From Bifidobacterium breve (GTDB lineage Bacteria > Actinomycetota > Acidimicrobiia > IMCC26256), in contig CAMDSG010000102.1 in assembly GCA_945907055.1 (NCBI GenBank), positions 1-6,359 of the forward strand: 6,359 nucleotides of DNA, in the 5' to 3' direction. The position numbers were made by a program, and so were the translations under genes. The first letter of the stretch is position 1; every line of letters begins with the position of its first letter. Positions 1-4,335 of this stretch are shown piece after piece. The notes below the pieces were generated by a model. It ran no database searches. It saw nothing but the letters and a program-made list of their open reading frames with translations, and was not told the DNA's origin.

Positions 1-456
1 TCCACTGAACTCAGCGGAGCGAGTACCAGGGGCGGAGACGATGCGGACTTTCCCACCTAGACGCTGAACCTCTAGGGCGTAGGGAACAAACGCGTGGTCT
101 CCACTGCCGATTACAAGCCACTCATATCTACGAGCAACGAAATCGGGTCTGACGATGCCCAAGAGAAGATTCTCCGCACCATCGGCACCATTCGCACAGT
201 GCTTTGGGTATCGCGTCGGTAGCGAAAATGCTGCCTCAGCCATGACTAGACCACAGGTTGCAATCTCAACGTGATCCTGCTCATTGAGGCCCGCTGAGAA
301 TGCGTAGTCGTCCCAAATATCTCGGTACACGAAGCACTCTTGACCTGGACCTCGCGCGAGGTTCTCGAGGTCTACGAGATGCAGCGCACGATCACGAATG
401 TCGAACATGCGGCTAGAGGAACTTGCACTTTGGTGGCGGTTGAGTGTTGAGGACAT
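1..456 (-). CDS. NYN (PIN-like) domain protein, probable metal-dependent ribonuclease, 3' end cut by window edge
   Basis: This is the first 152 residues of a minus-strand gene that continues beyond the left edge. After a short Ser-rich N-terminus, residues 25-33 read LHLVDLENL, the first strand and acidic motif of NYN domains (D29, E31/N32). D92 in GADGAENLL is the likely second acidic position. Residues 116-124, IGSGDHAFV with D120, followed by a helix and GGKVRIVSAPG, match the usual NYN motif (S-G-D-x-D-F, then G-K-V-x-V). The three acidic residues fit the metal-binding site of NYN/PIN RNases; RNA cleavage is inferred from the family. The ATG at 456 is chosen because AGGAG lies seven bases upstream and an in-frame stop lies further up; M17 is a weaker alternative. 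It lies downstream of a small membrane protein gene on the same strand, separated by a tetranucleotide array. The partner RNA is unknown. Confidence 0.82.
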   Translation of the reverse strand, partial: MSSTLNRHQSASSSSRMFDIRDRALHLVDLENLARGPGQECFVYRDIWDDYAFSAGLNEQDHVEIATCGLVMAEAAFSLPTRYPKHCANGADGAENLLLGIVRPDFVARRYEWLVIGSGDHAFVPYALEVQRLGGKVRIVSAPGTRSAEFSG

Positions 457-463
457 TGAGTGA

Positions 464-468
464 CTCCT
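464..468 (-). promoter_or_regulatory. Shine-Dalgarno site of the NYN gene
   Basis: Minus-strand AGGAG, seven bases before the ATG at 456. It decides the start in favour of M1 over the internal M17. Confidence 0.75.
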
Positions 469-476
469 ATGATTTG

Positions 477-490
477 GGTTCAAACGAACC
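477..490 (-). promoter_or_regulatory. Small hairpin in the NYN gene leader
   Basis: GGTTC and GAACC (477-481 and 486-490) form a perfect 5-bp stem around a 4-base loop, eight bases upstream of the NYN ribosome binding site. It could be an operator half-site pair or an RNA hairpin affecting translation. It is short, so chance is possible. The order GTTC-N4-GAAC is the reverse of the actinobacterial SOS box, so it is not a LexA site. Confidence 0.3.
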
Positions 491-502
491 GATACGGATG
501 GC

Positions 503-584
503 TTATTTATTTACTTCGCCTTACCTACTTACTGACTTACTTACTGACTCACTGACTGACTCACTGACTTACTTACTTGCCTGC
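503..584. repeat. Imperfect tetranucleotide array (TNAC family)
   Basis: From 521 to 584 the plus strand is sixteen consecutive four-base units, mostly TTAC, TGAC and TCAC, with CTAC near the start and TTGC, CTGC at the end. A shorter run (TTAT, TTAT, TTAC, TTCG) occupies 503-518 and is joined by CC. The array lies between two minus-strand genes, in the leader of the NYN gene, and contains stop codons in reading, so it is not coding. The units differ at the second base but keep the four-base register. This suggests an old slippage-generated microsatellite that has since accumulated substitutions. Length changes would alter spacing upstream of the NYN gene rather than a reading frame. Confidence 0.8.
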
Positions 585-601
585 CAAGTCGCTAGCGAAG
601 T

Positions 602-748
602 TCAATAACGGCTTGGGACTGCGGCAAACAGAATCGCTCCAACTAAGAACAACGGGAAGAGCACTAGAACAATCGATGCGGCAACAACGAAGGCAATAAC
701 GAGCAGCAGGCCAGCAAAGATGTAGCGAACAAGCATCCAGAACGTCAT
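602..748 (-). CDS. Small hydrophobic membrane protein, 48 residues, function unknown
   Basis: The minus-strand frame from ATG 748 to TGA 602 encodes 48 residues that are almost wholly hydrophobic. After MTFWMLVRY, residues 10-31 form one long membrane segment (Ile, Phe, Ala, Leu, Val), a Pro at 32 breaks it, and residues 33-44 are hydrophobic again before the polar end PSRY. It could span the membrane once with a long helix or twice as a tight hairpin. A purine-rich GGAGGGGG lies eight bases before the ATG, a good ribosome binding site. The gene precedes the NYN gene on the same strand with about 145 bases between them, including the tetranucleotide array, so co-transcription is possible but not shown. 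No family was recognised. A longer overlapping frame on this strand (573-929) is a Cys-rich, low-quality translation and was rejected in favour of this one. Confidence 0.7.
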   Translation of the reverse strand: MTFWMLVRYIFAGLLLVIAFVVAASIVLVLFPLFLVGAILFAAVPSRY

Positions 749-863
749 ACCTGCTACCCCCTCCATTGGTTTGTTGCCCAAGCACTCTTCGTTTGCCTAA
801 ACGATCGAACGCTTCACAGCATGCCAAGGGCCTGGGACATCTACCAGCGCAGCGGCCCCAACC

Positions 864-920
864 CCCGAACTTCGGGTACTTAATGTCGCTATAGCGACCA
901 CAAATGCCCGAAGTTCGTGG
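864..920. promoter_or_regulatory. Symmetric nested palindrome, probable multi-site operator or cruciform
   Basis: Three palindromic modules share one symmetry axis at 891/892. The left arm CCCGAACTTCGGG (864-876) is itself a palindrome around C870. The centre is the perfect 14-base palindrome GTCGCTATAGCGAC (885-898). The right arm CCCGAAGTTCG (907-917) is the exact reverse complement of 866-876. Module centres are about 21-22 bases apart, roughly two helical turns, as expected for regulators bound on one face of DNA. The structure lies between divergent genes, just upstream of the FKBP promoter. The central GCTATAGC also looks like a -10 box on both strands. An RNA hairpin or cruciform role cannot be excluded. 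Confidence 0.55.
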
Positions 921-950
921 AAGCGCCATGTTTTTATGGAGTCTCGCTGC

Positions 951-956
951 TACCTT
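951..956 (+). promoter_or_regulatory. Probable -10 box for leaderless FKBP transcript
   Basis: TACCTT fits the actinobacterial TAnnnT box and lies exactly at -12 to -7 relative to the A of the ATG at 963. No Shine-Dalgarno precedes that ATG, so a leaderless mRNA starting at the ATG is likely. No convincing -35 element is seen about 17 bases upstream. Confidence 0.4.
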
Positions 957-962
957 TCCTCC

Positions 963-1502
963 ATGACTCAGAGCAACGGAACCTGGAAACGCCTTGTAGT
1001 AGCAGGCCTAATCGCAGCAATGGTGAGCACCGTAGGGATAGCTTCATGTGCTGGAGGCAGCCCCAAGGCAGACCCGACGACCACCTCCACCACTACCGCT
1101 CAGGGAAAGCCATGCGTCGCCGTCTCCGAGGCTCTCCCAGAGGGCTCCCCAGCAGTACCGATCGAGGTTGGCCCCGCACCAACATCGCTTCTAATCAAAG
1201 ACCTTGTCGTTGGAACAGGCCCTGCCACTGTCGCGACATCAAGCGTCACTGTTGATTACATCGGCGTCTCGTGCTCGACTGGAAAGATCTTTGATTCCTC
1301 ATATGCAAATGGAGCACCCGTAACTTTTGGTCTCAACCAGGTGATCCAAGGATGGAGCCAAGGCCTTCTCGGAATGCAGGCCGGCGGCACTCGCCTACTA
1401 GGCATTCCGGCAAATCTCGCGTACGGAGATAACCCACCAACTCCGGCGATTGCACCAGGTGAGACGCTTTGGTTTGTCGTCGAACTAAAATCTATAGCCT
1501 AA
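963..1502 (+). CDS. FKBP-type peptidyl-prolyl cis-trans isomerase, lipoprotein
   Basis: The 179-residue product isomerises X-Pro bonds, probably in exported proteins at the outer face of the membrane. The N-terminus has a charged start (MTQSNGTWKR), a hydrophobic core and a lipobox IASC with C29 as lipidation site, followed by a Thr/Ser/Pro-rich linker to about residue 50. The FKBP domain covers about 75-179. Ligand and active-site positions of the family are all visible: Y99 in VDYIG, F110-D111 in KIFDSS, F122, V127-I128 and W131 in QVIQGW, Y154 in LAYG and F171 in WFVVEL. Catalysis is therefore expected. A longer start at ATG 936 adds nine residues ahead of the signal peptide and has no ribosome site; 963 is preferred for signal peptide shape and the TAnnnT box. 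Similar FKBP lipoproteins are frequent in Actinomycetota. The gene is monocistronic and converges on the next one. Confidence 0.9.
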   Translation: MTQSNGTWKRLVVAGLIAAMVSTVGIASCAGGSPKADPTTTSTTTAQGKPCVAVSEALPEGSPAVPIEVGPAPTSLLIKDLVVGTGPATVATSSVTVDYIGVSCSTGKIFDSSYANGAPVTFGLNQVIQGWSQGLLGMQAGGTRLLGIPANLAYGDNPPTPAIAPGETLWFVVELKSIA

Positions 1503-1529
1503 TTTTTAAGGCCATATACCTTTTAAAAA
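1503..1529. terminator. Possible bidirectional terminator hairpin
   Basis: Directly after the FKBP stop, TTTTTAAGG (1503-1511) can pair with CCTTTTAAAAA (1519-1529), leaving two bulged T and a 7-base loop. T-rich and A-rich flanks give U-tracts in both directions, which suits the convergent gene ends at 1502 and 1544. The stem is AT-rich and weak. Confidence 0.4.
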
Positions 1530-1543
1530 GTCTCGAATTACGA

Positions 1544-2221
1544 CTACTCAACTAGGCGGAGTATCGCGGATGTAATACGAACCGCATCCTCTGGCGACAA
1601 GTCGTACGGCAACTCCATCTCGAATAATCCGAAACTCGTCTTCACGGCAACTCGGTGTGTCTCGTTGATCTGCGACCGTATCTGTGCACGCATCTGCTCC
1701 CGAGGCGGAGTCATCATCATCATCTGCGGAGCGTCGGCGAGCGACCGGTCATCCAATTCAAAGTTTGGGTCAATGCGCTGGGATGAGAAACTCTCTCCAC
1801 GTCGCGCCGCCCCTGAAAGCCGCATCGCTCCCGATAACCCTGAGGCTTCTGTAGCGCGCTTGGAGGTTCGAGAACCTCGACGGAGCTCGGCGAGATAATC
1901 CCCGGCTCGGCCCTGAGCCTCTCGCCGCAGGTAACGCCGAACCCAACCCGCAAAGCGCACCCAGTTATCTGCGTAATTACTCGCCGTTGATCTCCTGCCC
2001 TTTGGATCTGAGGCGCTCTCATAGCGGAATTTCTCGGCTTGCGCCTCAACCGCGGCGCGGTCGATCGGGAACTCCCCCGACTCCTCTAGGTCTACAAAGC
2101 CATTGGCCTCAAGGACCCTCCGAGCCGAGTGGTAGAGGAGGCGTCGGTAGGCGTCTGCGTACCCACGGGCCCCATGGATTTGAGCCTCAACCCTGGCTAG
2201 TTCGTCCCAAGTGATCTCCAT
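1544..2221 (-). CDS. Hypothetical protein, 225 residues, with an integrase core-binding-like stretch
   Basis: I do not recognise the family. Residues 1-45 look helical and charged. Residues 56-100 are helical and contain S78-T79, Y83, W87, F90 and W93 in the spacing S-T-x3-Y-x3-W-x2-F-x2-W, which resembles the N-terminal SAM-like core-binding domain of tyrosine recombinases. No catalytic domain with the R-H-R-Y set follows, so recombinase activity is not expected. Residues 105-165 are Arg/Ser/Gly-rich and probably disordered. Met167-170 is a four-Met run encoded by a (CAT)4 repeat on the plus strand at 1712-1723. The end (about 190-225, with ELPYDLSPEDAVRI) looks like two strands and a helix. 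The ATG at 2221 has only a weak AGGG upstream but a TAGGGT box at exactly -12 to -7, so it may be leaderless. It stands alone, divergent from the phosphatase operon. Confidence 0.65.
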   Translation of the reverse strand: MEITWDELARVEAQIHGARGYADAYRRLLYHSARRVLEANGFVDLEESGEFPIDRAAVEAQAEKFRYESASDPKGRRSTASNYADNWVRFAGWVRRYLRREAQGRAGDYLAELRRGSRTSKRATEASGLSGAMRLSGAARRGESFSSQRIDPNFELDDRSLADAPQMMMMTPPREQMRAQIRSQINETHRVAVKTSFGLFEMELPYDLSPEDAVRITSAILRLVE

Positions 2222-2227
2222 ACCCGC

Positions 2228-2256
2228 ACCCTAGCCCAAATATTCTTATTTATGAA
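2228..2256 (-). promoter_or_regulatory. Probable promoter of the 225-residue protein (leaderless)
   Basis: On the minus strand, TTCATA (2256-2251) and TAGGGT (2233-2228) are 17 bases apart. TAGGGT falls at -12 to -7 if transcription starts at the A of the ATG at 2221. This is the TAnnnT arrangement known for actinobacterial leaderless genes. The -35 box matches TTGACA at four of six positions. Confidence 0.45.
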
Positions 2257-2435
2257 TCGGGAATAAAAATAGATCGAGGGCGGTTAAACCCCCCGAGTAG
2301 AAGAACTGGACTGACCCTCTGAGGGTTAAATGTCCCAGCCCCATGGGAGTATTACTCATCACCAAAAACCAGGTCAGTAACCCCATAGGCCAAATCAACA
2401 TAGTTTTAGATAAGAAATAATAATTCCAACTAAAT

Positions 2436-2441
2436 AAGGAG
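2436..2441 (+). promoter_or_regulatory. Shine-Dalgarno site of the phosphatase gene
   Basis: AAGGAG, six bases before the ATG at 2448, is the strongest ribosome site in the window. It fixes this start even though the first 100 residues are not recognisable as a domain. Confidence 0.75.
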
Positions 2442-2447
2442 AGATAG

Positions 2448-3242
2448 ATGAAACCGAACCCGGAGAGCGCCCCAAAGGGCAGCACCACCAATTTGAGTGC
2501 CAGCAAGAGGCGCCACTCGAGCCGCCCATCAGGGCGAGCTAGCCACGCAGCACGCATCACCGCTTGGGCTGTCGAGACCACAGAACTAGCAGAGGAGCAA
2601 ACCATTACCGAGCACGCCAGCGCAGTTCAAAACCTCACCAGTTCACCGAGCCCACTCGAGACCCTCAATCTCCTCTTAGAGGCGCAGCACAGTCACGACC
2701 TCAAGCGAGTTGGCTCCACATATGAATCACTTCGCGGTATCGACACGGTTCACAAGGGGTTGATCCTTAGTTGCCGACTTGGAGACTCTCTAAACGAGAA
2801 GGCAAACCGTCTTAGCCAGTGGGTCGAGGCGGGGGTGACCCACATTGTCGATTGCCGCATTGAAGACAGCGATGAAGAATTTGTTGCACTACACGCTCCA
2901 CAAATCACTTACATATACGCCCCGACCGATGACGACGGTCTAGAGCGCGAGCCCGAGTGGTTCGATGGAGCGCTTCGAGACCTAGGTAACGCGCTCGAGG
3001 ATCCTGATTCGGTACTCCTCGTACATTGTAGCGCCGGAATAAATCGTGGGCCGTCACTTGCCTTCCGATTGTTGCTCGAAGCCGGCTGGGAACCAGTTGC
3101 TGCACTCAATGCGATCAGAGAAGCACGCCCCGTAACCCGTGTCATCTACGCACCTGATGCGCTTATGCATTTCTACGGAGACCGCATCTGGAGCAGCGAC
3201 TCAGATGCCACAGAGGTCGTCTCACCAGAGATCGTGTCATGA
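2448..3242 (+). CDS. Cys-based phosphatase of the dual-specificity/tyrosine phosphatase superfamily
   Basis: The 264-residue product is expected to hydrolyse a phosphoester through a cysteinyl-phosphate intermediate. Residues 1-100 are polar, Ser/Thr/Arg-rich then helical, with no recognised domain. The phosphatase domain spans about 103-245. The signature loop HCSAGINRGPS places nucleophile C194 and phosphate-binding R200 in the canonical C-x5-R spacing. D161-D163 in YAPTDDDG, about 31-33 residues upstream, are candidates for the general acid. There is no signal peptide or membrane segment, so it should be cytoplasmic. It is the first gene of a three-gene operon followed by an ARPP-1 protein (73-base gap) and a vWA protein. 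ARPP-1 genes are known as neighbours of rhodanese/phosphatase-superfamily genes, so the pairing is probably functional. The substrate (phosphoprotein, nucleotide or ADP-ribose derivative) cannot be told from sequence. Confidence 0.85.
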   Translation: MKPNPESAPKGSTTNLSASKRRHSSRPSGRASHAARITAWAVETTELAEEQTITEHASAVQNLTSSPSPLETLNLLLEAQHSHDLKRVGSTYESLRGIDTVHKGLILSCRLGDSLNEKANRLSQWVEAGVTHIVDCRIEDSDEEFVALHAPQITYIYAPTDDDGLEREPEWFDGALRDLGNALEDPDSVLLVHCSAGINRGPSLAFRLLLEAGWEPVAALNAIREARPVTRVIYAPDALMHFYGDRIWSSDSDATEVVSPEIVS

Positions 3243-3245
3243 CCT

Positions 3246-3262
3246 CTGGAGATTTACTCCAG
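3246..3262 (+). promoter_or_regulatory. Perfect hairpin just after the phosphatase stop codon
   Basis: CTGGAG (3246-3251), loop ATTTA, CTCCAG (3257-3262) begins three bases after the TGA at 3240-3242. There is no T-run behind it, so it is more likely an mRNA processing or stability element, or an attenuating pause, than a terminator. A direct repeat AGTCAACA (3261-3268 and 3270-3277) overlaps its end. Confidence 0.45.
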
Positions 3263-3315
3263 TCAACACAGTCAACAAATCCGCAGGCCTCATCATTCCA
3301 ACAAAGGACAAAAAC

Positions 3316-4254
3316 ATGACAGCACTAATTTCAAGTATCGAGACCATAAGCATTGGGTCACCCAAAACAGTGGGGCCAGTGAGCCTCTATCCGATCTATA
3401 ACCACGGCCCGGCAGCGCTTACCTATATATCGGCACGCGACGCAATCGCAGCTGGGACACTCCTCATTGAAGAGGCCACCCACGAGACAGTGCCTACGCT
3501 TTTGTTTACGAATACCGGAAAAATCCCGGTGCTCGTAACCGACGGCGAGATCGTAGAGGGTGGTTACCAAAACCGCACAGTTACCGTGCCGGTCTTGCTC
3601 ATTCCAGGGACAACTCCGGTCCCAGTTGCTTGCGTTGAGTCAGGGCGCTGGCACGGCGAGCGCGGGCGTACATTTGGGCGCAGCACGCAGAGGCTTCCCC
3701 GTAATGTGCGTCGAGCAGTCGTTCAGAGTGTTGGCCTCACAGATCACGGCACTCCACGTCGGGTCAACCAGGGCGAGGTCTGGTCACAGGTAGACCACGT
3801 TCTCCAGTCGAGGCTGATTGACGCCGAGACAAATTCGCTGCTTGAGATTGGCGAGCACGCTCCGTCAGAGCACATCGATGCACGACTTACGACAGTAGAT
3901 AATGCCGTCGCGATTCTGCGCCACCTTCGCCCGCTCCCTGGTCAGACCGGGGTTGTAATCGCAATCGGCGGACGAATCATTAACGCTGAGCTATTCGATC
4001 GCACGGAGACGCTGGCCACTTACTGGGACGAGGTGCTCGCTGCGATTGCTTTTGATGTTCCATCGAGCATCGACGGCTCACGACCATCGATCTCTCGGGC
4101 GCTGCGTTTTGTCCGCCAGGTTCTAAAAGCTGGTGGAGAGAGCAACGACGGGATCGGTGTCGGTACGGAGTTCCGCTTCAACTCATCTCGAGTCGCAGCA
4201 CAGGGACTCGCATTCGAGAACCAGCTCGTATGCCTATCCGTGATCGCCGCATAA
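3316..4254 (+). CDS. ARPP-1 family protein (ARG and rhodanese-phosphatase-superfamily-associated)
   Basis: The 312-residue product matches the ARPP-1 family as I remember it. Visible hallmarks are VTDGEIVEGGYQNR (residues 74-87), a β-rich run to VPVACVESGRW (102-112), GEVWSQVD (153-160), and GQTGVVIAIGGRIINAELFD (209-228), ending with EFRFNSSRVAAQGLAFENQL (285-304). The polar residues D76, E78, E81, Q85, N86, R87, C106, E108, R111 and W112 look like a conserved functional site. The family's biochemical role is unproven; it was named for gene neighbourhoods with ADP-ribosylglycohydrolases and phosphatase-superfamily proteins, which suggests NAD/ADP-ribose chemistry. The frame is open from 3139, but ATG 3316 is chosen because AAAGGA lies seven bases upstream, the upstream part overlaps the phosphatase gene, and family similarity starts here. 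No signal peptide or membrane segment is seen. Confidence 0.82.
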   Translation: MTALISSIETISIGSPKTVGPVSLYPIYNHGPAALTYISARDAIAAGTLLIEEATHETVPTLLFTNTGKIPVLVTDGEIVEGGYQNRTVTVPVLLIPGTTPVPVACVESGRWHGERGRTFGRSTQRLPRNVRRAVVQSVGLTDHGTPRRVNQGEVWSQVDHVLQSRLIDAETNSLLEIGEHAPSEHIDARLTTVDNAVAILRHLRPLPGQTGVVIAIGGRIINAELFDRTETLATYWDEVLAAIAFDVPSSIDGSRPSISRALRFVRQVLKAGGESNDGIGVGTEFRFNSSRVAAQGLAFENQLVCLSVIAA

Positions 4255-4308
4255 GCCCTACCCATATCCAAACAGCGAGTCAACCCAAAGTTCCAACAAC
4301 CTAAAACC

Positions 4309-4322
4309 CGGGCAAATGCCCG
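4309..4322 (+). promoter_or_regulatory. Hairpin abutting the vWA ribosome binding site
   Basis: CGGGC (4309-4313), loop AAAT, GCCCG (4318-4322) form a perfect GC-rich 5-bp stem that ends one base before the ribosome site GAGGAG (4324-4329), itself six bases before the ATG at 4336. A stem this close could tune ribosome access or protect a processed mRNA end. No T-run follows, so it is not a terminator. Confidence 0.45.
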
Positions 4323-4335
4323 AGAGGAGCAACAC

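Larger units (their letters stand above)
749..962. other. Divergent intergenic region between the small membrane protein and FKBP genes
   Basis: No gene is supported here. The region holds the ribosome binding site of the small membrane protein, a short inverted repeat CGTTT/AAACG at 790-794 and 799-803, the nested palindrome at 864-920 and the probable FKBP promoter. Promoters for both flanking genes must lie here if they are not transcribed from further away. Confidence 0.6.
2222..2447. other. Divergent intergenic region with operator-like elements
   Basis: This AT-richer stretch lies between the minus-strand 225-residue gene and the phosphatase operon. It contains the palindrome ACCCTC-T-GAGGGT at 2314-2326, and the word GGTTAAA at 2282-2288 and again at 2324-2330, 42 bases apart. 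The first copy is part of the palindrome GGTTAAACC. AT-rich sequence at 2400-2435 may hold the operon promoter, but no -35/-10 pair could be assigned. A hydrophobic minus-strand reading frame (2605-2246) crosses this region; it lacks a ribosome site, overlaps the phosphatase start and is not accepted as a gene. Confidence 0.45.

Noticed and set aside
477..490. GTTC-N4-GAAC as a LexA/SOS box
   Set aside because: The actinobacterial SOS box is GAAC-N4-GTTC; the half-sites here are in reverse order.
573..929. Minus-strand frame of 118 residues
   Set aside because: Cys- and Arg-rich translation runs through the palindrome and the tetranucleotide array. The 48-residue membrane protein in another frame has a better ribosome site and protein character.
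1987..2214. Plus-strand frame opposite the 225-residue gene
   Set aside because: Pro/Arg/Gly-rich antisense translation without a ribosome site; a shadow of the minus-strand gene, as is the plus frame at 1665-1898.
2246..2605. Minus-strand hydrophobic frame of 119 residues resembling a membrane protein
   Set aside because: It overlaps the phosphatase start by 158 bases and has no ribosome site at any Met. Hydrophobic translation is expected opposite a polar coding stretch. A shorter version from 2401 also lacks a ribosome site.
3139..3315. Extended N-terminus for the ARPP-1 gene from ATG 3139
   Set aside because: It would overlap the phosphatase gene by about 100 bases, shows no family similarity and has no ribosome site, while ATG 3316 has AAAGGA at proper spacing.
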